Source of the DNA: Streptomyces canus 299MFChir4.1
GTDB taxonomy: Bacteria > Actinomycetota > Actinomycetes > Streptomycetales > Streptomycetaceae
NCBI RefSeq assembly: GCF_000383615.1
Contig: NZ_KB911585.1
Location: 34,939-98,938 of the forward strand
Direction: 5' to 3'
Length of the DNA: 64,000 nucleotides
Under the pieces are notes generated by a model, which was not told the DNA's origin, made no database searches, and worked only from the letters and a program-made list of their open reading frames with translations. Below are positions 1 through 7,437 of the stretch, piece after piece (within the stretch, counting starts at the first letter, position 1; every line of letters starts with the position of its first letter). The position numbers and the translations under genes are program-made.

Positions 1-1
1 C

Positions 2-240
2 GTGACGCACGTAAGGCTGACCGAAGACACCGACCCCGGACACAGCCCCGTCCCTCCGCGGGCCGGACAACGAGAACCGGCGACAAGCCGCCGCGGCGGC
101 GGGCCAGGAGGACGAAACCCTGACACGGGCGCGCCGGAACCCCGGGGCACAGGCCTCCACGAACGTGCCCGACCCGGGGTGCACGCCGGTCCCATGACGC
201 AAGCAAGGCTGACCGAAGACACCGCCCCCGGACACAGCCT
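2..240. repeat. Direct repeat pair ahead of the MBL gene
   Basis: Positions 2-48 and 194-240 are near-identical (about 5 mismatches in 47 bases), 192 bp apart. Because 192 is a multiple of three, both copies read in the same frame, starting GTG/ATG and giving TEDTxPGHS-like peptides. That frame continues into the MBL hydrolase gene, but the hydrolase fold begins only at 350. The rest of 1-349 shows no recognisable gene. The copies may be remnants of a duplicated leader or of a gene that starts left of the window. Confidence 0.7.
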
Positions 241-349
241 CGTCAGCACGGAAGTTGAGCGCTGGAAGACCGGTACCCGCCGCTCCGGATCGCCTGAGCG
301 TCTGCTTTGCTGTGTGCCGTCGGGCAGGGACTCACCGGGCGGGGCGATC

Positions 350-1096
350 ATGAGCGCAGGCGTGCAGCAAGTCGCGGACGGCACCTATCTGGTGCACGGC
401 AGCAACACCAACTGGGTGATCCTGACCGAGGGAAGCTCCGCCACGCTGGTCGACACCGGCTACCCGGGCGACCGGGACCAGGTGCTCGCCTCCCTCGCCG
501 AGGTGGGGAGTTCACCGGAGGCGCTCACTGCCGTGCTCATCACGCACGCCCACAACGACCACCTGGGCTCCGCCGAGTACCTGCGCAGCGCCTACGGCAC
601 GCCGGTCTACCTGCACGAGGCCGAAGTCCCGCACGCCCGGCGGGAGTTCCTGCACCAGGTCTCCGTCGGGACGGTCCTGAAGAACAGCTGGCGCCCCGGT
701 GTGCTGCCCTGGGCGATGCACTCGATCCGCGTGGGCGGCACGGCCCACGTACCCGTCGCCTCCCCGCAGCCGTTCCCGGCCCAGGGCGCCCTCGATCTGC
801 CCGGCCGCCCGGTGCCCGTCCACACACCGGGCCACACCGACGGACACTGCGCCTTCCACCTCCCCGACCGCGGCGTGGTCATCTCGGGCGACGGCCTGGT
901 GAGCGGTCACCCCACCTCCCGGGTCAAGGGGCCGCAGCTGCTGCCGGACATGTTCCACCACGAGCGCGCGCGTGCCGTGGCGTCGCTGGACGTGTTCGCG
1001 CGGCTGGAGGGCGAGATGCTGCTGCCGGGGCACGGTCCGGTGCACCGCGGTCCGGTCCGTGAAGCGGCACTTCAGGCCAGGGACCGCGCGCTCTAA
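350..1096 (+). CDS. MBL-fold metallo-hydrolase
   Basis: This 248-residue protein belongs to the metallo-beta-lactamase superfamily. The metal-binding signature HAHNDH lies near residue 65, and later metal ligands are visible in the TPGHTDGH segment, the SGDG segment and the C-terminal PGHGP. The layout is that of a glyoxalase-II-like or lactonase-like hydrolase with two metal ions. The substrate cannot be read from sequence. ATG 350 was chosen because the upstream 116 codons in frame are repeat-derived and contain no conserved domain. No signal peptide is seen, so it is probably cytoplasmic. It is followed 41 bp later by the DUF4032 gene on the same strand, which may be co-transcribed. Confidence 0.85.
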   Translation: MSAGVQQVADGTYLVHGSNTNWVILTEGSSATLVDTGYPGDRDQVLASLAEVGSSPEALTAVLITHAHNDHLGSAEYLRSAYGTPVYLHEAEVPHARREFLHQVSVGTVLKNSWRPGVLPWAMHSIRVGGTAHVPVASPQPFPAQGALDLPGRPVPVHTPGHTDGHCAFHLPDRGVVISGDGLVSGHPTSRVKGPQLLPDMFHHERARAVASLDVFARLEGEMLLPGHGPVHRGPVREAALQARDRAL

Positions 1097-1137
1097 GGTG
1101 AGGTGACGATCACCGACCAGGCGAGGACAGAGCACCG

Positions 1138-2376
1138 ATGGCACTGCAGATCAGCGCGACGAACCCGGAGCACCCCGCGCTCCTGCTCGAACTGCCGTGG
1201 CACCTGCCGCTGGAGCAGTGGCCGGAGGAGGTCCTGGTCCCCCTGCCGCGTGGCATATCCCGCCACGTGGTGCGCTACGCCCGCGCCGGCGACGAGGTCA
1301 TCGCCGTGAAGGAGCTCGCCGAGCGCCCGGCGCTGCGCGAGTACGAGCTGCTGCGCGACCTGGACCGGCTCGGCATACCCGCCGTCGACCCGCTCGCCGT
1401 GGTCACCGGGCGCACCGACGCCGAGGAAGCCCCGCTGGAGTCGGTCCTGGTCACCCGGCATCTGGGCGGCTCGATGCCGTACCGCTCGATGTTCGAGACG
1501 ACCATGCGGCCCGCCACCATGCACCGTCTGATGGACGCCCTGGCGGTCCTTCTGGTCCGTCTGCACCTGGCCGGGTTCGCCTGGGGCGACTGCTCCCTGT
1601 CCAACACCCTGTTCCGGCGCGACGCGGGCGCCTACGCCGCCTATCTGGTGGACGCCGAGACCGGCGACCTGCATCCGCAGCTCAGCCCCGGGCAGCGGGA
1701 CTACGACCTCGACCTCGCCCGCGTGAACATCAGCGGCGAGCTGCTCGACCTGGAGGCCTCGGGGGCGCTGCACCCCTCGGTCGACGCGATCGAGTTCGGC
1801 ATGGAGATCTGCTCGCGCTACAGCAGCCTGTGGGAGGAGCTGACCCGCAGTTCCGTCTACCCGGCGGGCAAGTACCACTTCATCGAGCGCCGGATCCGGC
1901 GGCTCAACGACCTCGGCTTCGACGTGGCCGAGATGCAGATCGAGCACGCGCCGAACGGCGACACGGTCACGTTCGTGCCGAAGGTCGTGGACGCGGGTCA
2001 CCACCAGCGCCAGCTGCTGCGCCTGACGGGCCTGGACACCGAGGAGAACCAGGCCCGGCGGCTGCTGAACGACCTGGAGAGCTGGATGGCCACCCAGGAC
2101 GACTACGCCCCCGGCGACCCGCTCGGCGCCCGCCCCGAGGTGCTCGCCCACCGCTGGGTGCGGGACGTCTTCCGGCCCACGGTGCGGGCGGTGCCGCTCG
2201 ACCTGCGCGGGTCGATGGACCCGGCCGAGATCTACCACGAGCTCCTGGAGCACCGCTGGTACCTGTCCGAGCGGGCCCAGCACGACATCGGCCTCGACAC
2301 CGCGGTGGACGACTACATCACGAACATCCTCCCCAAGGCCCGCGAGACACTCCAGCCCACCCCCGCCGCCGACTGA
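1138..2376 (+). CDS. DUF4032 domain protein (LPS-kinase-like)
   Basis: 412 residues, matching the actinobacterial DUF4032 family, whose N-terminal half resembles lipopolysaccharide/RIO-type kinases. A catalytic-loop-like stretch WGDCSLSN (about residue 154) and a LVDAETG stretch (about residue 175) stand where kinases have HxD...N and DxD/DFG. An Asp is kept in each, so activity is possible but unproven. The C-terminal half is the family-specific DUF4032 region. No membrane segments are seen. The start is preceded by a weak GAGGAC motif. The physiological role of the family is unknown. Confidence 0.85.
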   Translation: MALQISATNPEHPALLLELPWHLPLEQWPEEVLVPLPRGISRHVVRYARAGDEVIAVKELAERPALREYELLRDLDRLGIPAVDPLAVVTGRTDAEEAPLESVLVTRHLGGSMPYRSMFETTMRPATMHRLMDALAVLLVRLHLAGFAWGDCSLSNTLFRRDAGAYAAYLVDAETGDLHPQLSPGQRDYDLDLARVNISGELLDLEASGALHPSVDAIEFGMEICSRYSSLWEELTRSSVYPAGKYHFIERRIRRLNDLGFDVAEMQIEHAPNGDTVTFVPKVVDAGHHQRQLLRLTGLDTEENQARRLLNDLESWMATQDDYAPGDPLGARPEVLAHRWVRDVFRPTVRAVPLDLRGSMDPAEIYHELLEHRWYLSERAQHDIGLDTAVDDYITNILPKARETLQPTPAAD

Positions 2377-2378
2377 CC

Positions 2379-3251
2379 TCAGGCGTGCGGGACCACGGCC
2401 ACCGGGCAGTCCGCGTGGTGCAGCACACCGTGCGCGACCGAGCCGATCCGGGCGCCCACCGCGGTACGGCGGGCCCGGCGGCCGACGACCATCAGCTGGG
2501 CCCGTGCCGTCACCGACAGCAGCACCTGTCCCGCGCTGCCCATCTCCACATGCTCGACGACCGGCACATCGGGGAAGCGCTCCCGCCACGGCCGGAGCGC
2601 GGAGGCCAGGGCCTTCTGCTCGTACTGCTCCAGGCCCCCGGCCTCGTCGAGCAGCTTGAGCGAGCCGGGGCTGTAGGCGAACACCGGCGGCAGGGTCCAG
2701 GCCCGCACGGCACGCACGGCGGCCCCCCGCGCCGCCGCCGTCTCGAAGGCGAACCGCATGACCTCGGCGCTGTCCTCCGGGTCGCCCTCCTGGCCCACGA
2801 CGATCTCGCGCCCCGAGACCTCCGCGGTGGCCTGGTCCCCGGCCCGCACCAGGACCACGGGCCGCGTCGCCTCGGCGATCACCTGCTGGCCCACCGAGCC
2901 CAGCAGGAAGCCCACCACAGGGCCGTGCCCTCGGGAGCCCAGGACCAGCAGTTCGGCGTCGGCCGCCGCGGCGACCAGCACGTCGACGCTGCCGCCCTCC
3001 ACGAGGTCGGTGTCCACATCGAGCCCGGTGTGCCGCCCGGTGACGGTCCGGACGGCCTCGGCGATCGCGTCCCGCGCCCAGTCCGCCTGAGTGTCCCGGT
3101 CCCCCACGTCGATGCCCTCGTACGGCTGGAACCGCCAGGCGTGCACCACCCGCAGCCCCGTTCCCCGCCGGACCGCCTCCCGGGCGGCCCAGCCCAGTGC
3201 GGCGAGGCTCTCCTCGGTTCCGTCGATCCCTGCGGTGATCGGGCGTGTCAT
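2379..3251 (-). CDS. Universal stress protein, two UspA domains
   Basis: 290 residues made of two tandem UspA domains (about 1-140 and 150-290). The first carries the ATP-binding pattern G-x-RG-x-G (LGSRGHGPVVGFLLGSV); the second has a looser GRRARR...GS version. Tandem Usp proteins of this size are common in Streptomyces and typically bind ATP and respond to hypoxia or stress. The ATG has a strong GGAGG ribosome site 7 nt upstream. It ends 2 bp from the convergent DUF4032 gene. Its promoter must lie in the 67-bp gap shared with the divergent VOC gene. Confidence 0.92.
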   Translation of the reverse strand: MTRPITAGIDGTEESLAALGWAAREAVRRGTGLRVVHAWRFQPYEGIDVGDRDTQADWARDAIAEAVRTVTGRHTGLDVDTDLVEGGSVDVLVAAAADAELLVLGSRGHGPVVGFLLGSVGQQVIAEATRPVVLVRAGDQATAEVSGREIVVGQEGDPEDSAEVMRFAFETAAARGAAVRAVRAWTLPPVFAYSPGSLKLLDEAGGLEQYEQKALASALRPWRERFPDVPVVEHVEMGSAGQVLLSVTARAQLMVVGRRARRTAVGARIGSVAHGVLHHADCPVAVVPHA

Positions 3252-3306
3252 GCGCCGGCCTCCTCGTTCTTGATCAATGCGGTGGACCCTGATCCTCAGT
3301 CTTCAC

Positions 3307-3318
3307 TACGCTCCCCGT
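3307..3318 (+). promoter_or_regulatory. Leaderless-type -10 box (TACGCT)
   Basis: TACGCT at 3307-3312 lies exactly 6 nt before the ATG of the VOC gene. A -35-like TGGACC sits at 3283-3288 with an 18-nt spacer. No Shine-Dalgarno is present, so the mRNA probably begins at the start codon. Confidence 0.5.
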
Positions 3319-3672
3319 ATGGCATTGGAATGGGAGCAAGTCATCGTGGATGCCGCCGACCCCGCCGCCCTCGGGCGCTGGTGGGCCGAGGCCCTGGGCT
3401 GGGTGGTGGTCGAGGACTCACCGGACGAGTTCGAGATCCGTCCCGAGAAGGACCGGATCCCGGGGCTGCTGTTCGTGCCGGTGCCGGAGGCGAAGACCGT
3501 CAAGAACCGGCTCCACCTCGACTTCCGCCCGGACGACCAGGACGCCGAGGTCACCCGCCTCCTCGCCCTGGGCGCGCGGCACACGGACATCGGGCAGGGC
3601 GAGCAGTCCTGGGTGACGCTGGTGGACCCCGAGGGCAACGAGTTCTGTGTGCTGGGGCAGCGCCAGGCCTGA
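3319..3672 (+). CDS. VOC-family (glyoxalase-like) protein
   Basis: 117 residues with one glyoxalase-like VOC domain: an ADPAALGRWWAEALGW opening, an LHLDF strand, and a closing DPEGNEFCVL motif with the usual metal-ligand Glu. Members of this short family act as dioxygenase-, lyase- or antibiotic-binding-like proteins. No specific substrate can be assigned. The start at 3319 rather than 3277 is supported by the domain boundary and by the TACGCT box exactly 6 nt upstream. It is divergent from the universal stress protein gene. Confidence 0.82.
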   Translation: MALEWEQVIVDAADPAALGRWWAEALGWVVVEDSPDEFEIRPEKDRIPGLLFVPVPEAKTVKNRLHLDFRPDDQDAEVTRLLALGARHTDIGQGEQSWVTLVDPEGNEFCVLGQRQA

Positions 3673-3689
3673 CACCGGCGGAGTCAGGC
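3667..3689 (+). terminator. Possible terminator hairpin
   Basis: GCCTGAC (3667-3673) pairs with GTCAGGC (3683-3689) across a 9-nt loop. It includes the VOC stop codon and has no T-run. It is a weak candidate. Confidence 0.35.
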
Positions 3690-3791
3690 ATACCTGCGCG
3701 TAGCGGGGCGATCGAACATACGATGGGCGGGACCGGGCCGGTACCACGGGGGGCGCCGTGCCCCGACCGACCGCCCGGGGTGGGGAGACGT

Positions 3792-5468
3792 ATGGCACAG
3801 GCCGCCGAATCGGCGCGGACCGTCATCCTGACCGTGGACGACGACCCGGGGGTCTCCCGCGCCGTCGCCCGCGACCTGCGGCGGCGCTACGGCGAGTCGT
3901 ACCGGATCGTGCGCGCGGAGTCCGGTGAGTCCGCGCTGGAGGCGCTGCGGGAGCTCAAGCTGCGCGGCGACCTCGTGGCGGTGATCCTGGCCGACTACCG
4001 CATGCCGCAGATGAACGGCATCGAGTTTCTCGAACAGGCCCTGGACGTGTATCCGGGCGCCCGCCGCGTGCTGCTGACGGCCTACGCGGACACCAACGCG
4101 GCGATCGACGCGATCAACGTCGTCGACCTCGACCACTACCTCCTCAAGCCGTGGGACCCGCCCGAGGAGAAGCTCTACCCGGTGCTCGACGACCTCCTGG
4201 AGGCGTGGCGCTGCAGCGACTACCGGCCGGTGCCCGCCACCAAGGTGATCGGGCACCGCTGGTCGGCGCGCTCCTCCGACGTGCGGGAGTTCCTGGCCCG
4301 CAATCAGGTGCCGTACCGCTGGTACTCCACGGACGAGCCCGAGGGACAGCGGCTGCTGGCCGCCGCGGGCCAGGACGGACAGCGGCTGCCGGTGGTGATC
4401 ACCCCCGACGGCACTCCCCTGGTCAAGCCGGAGGCCCCCGACCTGGCCGCCCACGTGGGCCTCGCCACGACCCCGACCGCCGACTTCTACGACCTCGTCG
4501 TCATCGGCGGCGGCCCGGCCGGGCTGGGTGCGGCGGTGTACGGGGCCTCGGAGGGGCTGCGGACCGTGCTCGTCGAGCGCTCGGCGACCGGCGGACAGGC
4601 CGGACAGAGCTCGCGGATCGAGAACTACCTGGGCTTCCCCGACGGCGTGTCGGGCGCCCAGCTCACCGACCGGGCCCGTCGGCAGGCGACGAAGTTCGGG
4701 GCCGAGATCCTCACCGCCCGTGAGGTGGCGGCCCTGGAGGTCAACGGCGCGGCCCGCACCGTGCGGTTCACCGACGGGTCCGCGGTCGCCGCGCACAGCG
4801 TGATCCTGGCGACCGGCGTGTCGTACCGGCAACTGGAGGCGCCCGGCTGCACCGACCTGACCGGGTGCGGGGTGTACTACGGCTCGGCGCTGACCGAGGC
4901 CGCCTCCTGCCAGGGGCAGGACATCTACATCGTCGGCGGCGCCAACTCCGCGGGGCAGGCGGCCATGTACCTGTCCCGGGGTGCCAAGTCGGTGACCCTG
5001 CTGGTGCGCGGCCCCGACCTGGCCGCGTCGATGTCGCACTACCTGATCCAGCAGATCGAGGATGCTCCCAACATCAGGGTCCGCGCGCGCACCGTCGTCG
5101 AGTCCGCGCACGGCTCCGACCACCTGGAGCGGCTGACCCTGCGCGACACCGAGACCGGCGAGACCGAACTCGTCGACGCGCAGTGGATGTTCGTGTTCAT
5201 CGGCGCGGCCCCGCTGACCGGCTGGCTGGACGGCACGGTGCTGCGCGACGAGCACGGGTTCATCCTGGCCGGGCCCGACCTCACCCCGGACGGGCGGCCG
5301 CCCGCGGACTGGGAGCTGGACCGGCCGCCGTACCACCTGGAGACCAACATTCCGGGCGTGTTCGTCGCGGGCGACGCGCGCGCCGAGTCCGCGAAGCGGG
5401 TCGCGTCCGCAGTCGGAGAGGGAGCCATGGCCGTGATGCTCGTCCACCGGTATCTGGAGCAGTCGTGA
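3792..5468 (+). CDS. Receiver / Cys-less thioredoxin-reductase fusion
   Basis: 558 residues. Residues 1-135 form a CheY-like receiver with acidic pocket DDD near 16-18, phospho-acceptor Asp68 (LADYRMP) and Lys119 (LKPWD). Residues about 148-230 look like a glutaredoxin/thioredoxin-like module without the CxxC pair. Residues about 232-558 are a class II thioredoxin-reductase-type FAD/NAD(P)H domain with GGGPAGLGAA (239-248) and a second nucleotide-binding GGANSAGQAA. The position of the redox CATC motif reads GVYYGSAL, so the dithiol is missing. The protein may therefore pass electrons or sense redox state rather than reduce thioredoxin. GTGA couples its stop to the downstream histidine kinase, its likely phosphodonor. 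A GGGGAG ribosome site precedes ATG 3792. Confidence 0.88.
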   Translation: MAQAAESARTVILTVDDDPGVSRAVARDLRRRYGESYRIVRAESGESALEALRELKLRGDLVAVILADYRMPQMNGIEFLEQALDVYPGARRVLLTAYADTNAAIDAINVVDLDHYLLKPWDPPEEKLYPVLDDLLEAWRCSDYRPVPATKVIGHRWSARSSDVREFLARNQVPYRWYSTDEPEGQRLLAAAGQDGQRLPVVITPDGTPLVKPEAPDLAAHVGLATTPTADFYDLVVIGGGPAGLGAAVYGASEGLRTVLVERSATGGQAGQSSRIENYLGFPDGVSGAQLTDRARRQATKFGAEILTAREVAALEVNGAARTVRFTDGSAVAAHSVILATGVSYRQLEAPGCTDLTGCGVYYGSALTEAASCQGQDIYIVGGANSAGQAAMYLSRGAKSVTLLVRGPDLAASMSHYLIQQIEDAPNIRVRARTVVESAHGSDHLERLTLRDTETGETELVDAQWMFVFIGAAPLTGWLDGTVLRDEHGFILAGPDLTPDGRPPADWELDRPPYHLETNIPGVFVAGDARAESAKRVASAVGEGAMAVMLVHRYLEQS

Positions 5469-6922
5469 GCGGGCAGCCGATGCCGTGCAGCCCCGGGGAG
5501 ATCGGGTCGCTGTTCCTGTTCGAGAAGCTCTCCCCCGAGCAGCTCGGGCAGCTGTGCAGCGCGGGCCGGGTGGAGAAGTTCGAACCGGGACCCGTGTACA
5601 CCGAGGGTGAACCCGCCACCTGCTTCTACGTCATGATCGAGGGCACGGTCGTGCTCTCCCGCCGGGTCGGCGGCGACGACGTGGAGATCAACCGCACCTC
5701 GCAGCCCGGGGTCTACGCGGGATCCATGCAGGCGTACCTCGGTGACCGGGTGCAGCAGACGTACAACGGCTCCATGCGGGTCACCGAGCCCTCGCGGTTC
5801 TTCGTGCTGCCCGCGGAGACGTTCTCGGCCTTCATGCAGGAATGGTTCCCGATGGCGGTCCATCTGCTGGAGGGGCTCTTCTTCGGTTCGAAGAACACCC
5901 AGCGGGCCATCGGGCAGCGTGAACGGCTGCTGGCCCTCGGCTCGTTGTCCGCGGGTCTCACCCACGAGCTCAACAACCCCGCGGCGGCGGCCGTACGGGC
6001 CACGTCGACGCTGCGCGAGCGCGTGGGCAAGATGCGGCACAAGCTCGGCGTCATCGCCCAGGGCTCCTACTCCCGCGAGGTCATGGCGAACCTCATCGAC
6101 ATCCAGGAGCGCACCGCCGAACGCGTCGCCAAGGCGCCTGTGTTGAGCCCGCTGGACGCGTCCGACCGGGAGGACGCCCTCGCCGACTGGCTCGACGACC
6201 ACGGCATCCAGGAGGGCTGGCGGATCGCGCCCACCTTCGTGCAGGGCGGCCTCGACGTGGACTGGCTCGACCAGGTCGCGGCGACCGTGGGCGAGGAGAT
6301 CCTGCCGAACGCGATCGGCTGGCTCAACTACACCGTCGAGACCGAGCTGTTGATGGACGAGATCAACGACTCCACGGCCCGGATCTCCCACCTCGTCGAC
6401 GCGGCCAAGCAGTACTCCCAGCTGGACCGGGCGCCCTACCAGGTGGCCGACGTGCACGAACTCCTCGACAGCACACTGCTCATGCTGTCGGGGAAGATCG
6501 GGCGGCAGATCAAGGTCGTCAAGGAGTACGACCGGACCCTGCCGCGGATCCCGGCCTACCCCGCCGAGCTCAACCAGGTGTGGACCAACCTGATCGACAA
6601 CGCGGTGCAGGCCATGAACAGCGTCGGCGGGGAGGGGACGTTGACCGTCCGGACCGCGCTCGAACACGACCGGCTGCTGGTCGAGTTCCGGGACACCGGG
6701 CCCGGGGTGCCGGCGGACATCCGCGGGCGGATCTTCGATCCCTTCTTCACCACCAAGCCCGTGGGCGAGGGGACCGGCCTCGGCCTCGACATCTCCTGGC
6801 GGATCGTGGTCAACAAGCACCACGGGACACTCCAGGTCGAGTCGTCGCCCGGCGACACCCGCTTCCAGGTGCTGCTTCCCCTGACCGCCGCGGACAACGA
6901 CACGACCGAGGAGCCGGAATGA
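5465..6922 (+). CDS. cNMP-binding-domain histidine kinase
   Basis: 485 residues, starting GTG 5465 inside the previous stop codon (4-bp overlap). ATG 5480 is the alternative start. Residues about 10-135 form a cyclic-nucleotide-binding/CRP-like domain. An HisKA-type helix follows with His167 in LTHELNNP, then a C-terminal HATPase domain with N-box (NLIDNAVQAM), G1 box (DTGPGVP) and G2 box (GEGTGLGLDI). It has no membrane segments, so it is a cytoplasmic sensor, perhaps of a nucleotide or redox ligand. The receiver at the N-terminus of the upstream oxidoreductase is the obvious phosphorylation partner (inferred from coupling). ATGA overlap links it to the zinc-finger gene. Confidence 0.9.
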   Translation: MSGQPMPCSPGEIGSLFLFEKLSPEQLGQLCSAGRVEKFEPGPVYTEGEPATCFYVMIEGTVVLSRRVGGDDVEINRTSQPGVYAGSMQAYLGDRVQQTYNGSMRVTEPSRFFVLPAETFSAFMQEWFPMAVHLLEGLFFGSKNTQRAIGQRERLLALGSLSAGLTHELNNPAAAAVRATSTLRERVGKMRHKLGVIAQGSYSREVMANLIDIQERTAERVAKAPVLSPLDASDREDALADWLDDHGIQEGWRIAPTFVQGGLDVDWLDQVAATVGEEILPNAIGWLNYTVETELLMDEINDSTARISHLVDAAKQYSQLDRAPYQVADVHELLDSTLLMLSGKIGRQIKVVKEYDRTLPRIPAYPAELNQVWTNLIDNAVQAMNSVGGEGTLTVRTALEHDRLLVEFRDTGPGVPADIRGRIFDPFFTTKPVGEGTGLGLDISWRIVVNKHHGTLQVESSPGDTRFQVLLPLTAADNDTTEEPE

Positions 6923-7272
6923 CCGGCGTCAAGGGCATCGACCCGAGCGTGCCGCCCAGCGGGGACGGGTGCGTGGAGTGCGACGCGGCCGGTGGCTGGT
7001 GGTTCCATCTGCGGCGGTGCGCGCAGTGCGGGCACGTGGGGTGCTGCGACTCCTCCCCCGGTCAGCACGCGACCGGGCACTTCCGGAATTCCGGGCATCC
7101 TCTGGTGCAGAGTTTCGAGCCGGGTGAGGAGTGGTTCTGGAACTTCGAGACGAACGAGATGTTCGAGGCGGGGCCGGAGCTGGCGGGGCCGGTGAGTCAT
7201 CCGGAGGGGCAGCCGGCGCCCGGGCCGCAGGGGCGGGTGCCTTCCGACTGGGCGCGGGTGTTGCGCCGGTGA
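6919..7272 (+). CDS. UBP-type zinc finger protein
   Basis: 117 residues, overlapping the kinase stop by ATGA. The Cys/His pattern C-x2-C...C-x2-C-x4-C...H-x3-H-x6-H is that of the ZnF-UBP domain (CVEC, CAQC, CC, HATGHF, GHP), which in eukaryotes binds the C-terminus of free ubiquitin. Streptomyces has no ubiquitin (Pup is used instead), so the ligand is unknown. Third gene of the coupled operon. Its tight linkage suggests it binds one of the two signalling proteins or their target. The C-terminal 35 residues are Pro/Gly-rich. Confidence 0.88.
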   Translation: MTGVKGIDPSVPPSGDGCVECDAAGGWWFHLRRCAQCGHVGCCDSSPGQHATGHFRNSGHPLVQSFEPGEEWFWNFETNEMFEAGPELAGPVSHPEGQPAPGPQGRVPSDWARVLRR

Positions 7273-7319
7273 GCGCCTAGAAGCTCGGTACGGTCCGTCT
7301 GACGGCGGGTGCGGGTCGT

Positions 7320-7383
7320 CCGTGGTTGATCGCGCCCGCGCGGCGGAGCCGCGTATCGGCACAGCCCCGCGTCCTTGGGTGGG
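7320..7383. repeat. Possible Streptomyces intergenic repeat
   Basis: The stretch around GGCGGAGCCGC and CACAGCCCCGCG resembles an intergenic sequence I recall from many Streptomyces genomes. It lies in the 165-bp gap before the LuxR gene. This rests on memory only; no second copy was found in this window. Confidence 0.3.
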
Positions 7384-7437
7384 TCCCCGAGCCCCCGGAC
7401 CAAATGCGCTGTCAGTGTCGCGTGCCAGGATGTAAGC

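Noticed and set aside
1197..5468. A 1423-codon open frame covering DUF4032, Usp and VOC genes
   Set aside because: Only the part from 3792 has domain content; the rest is the stop-poor shadow frame of high-GC DNA opposite or alongside real genes.
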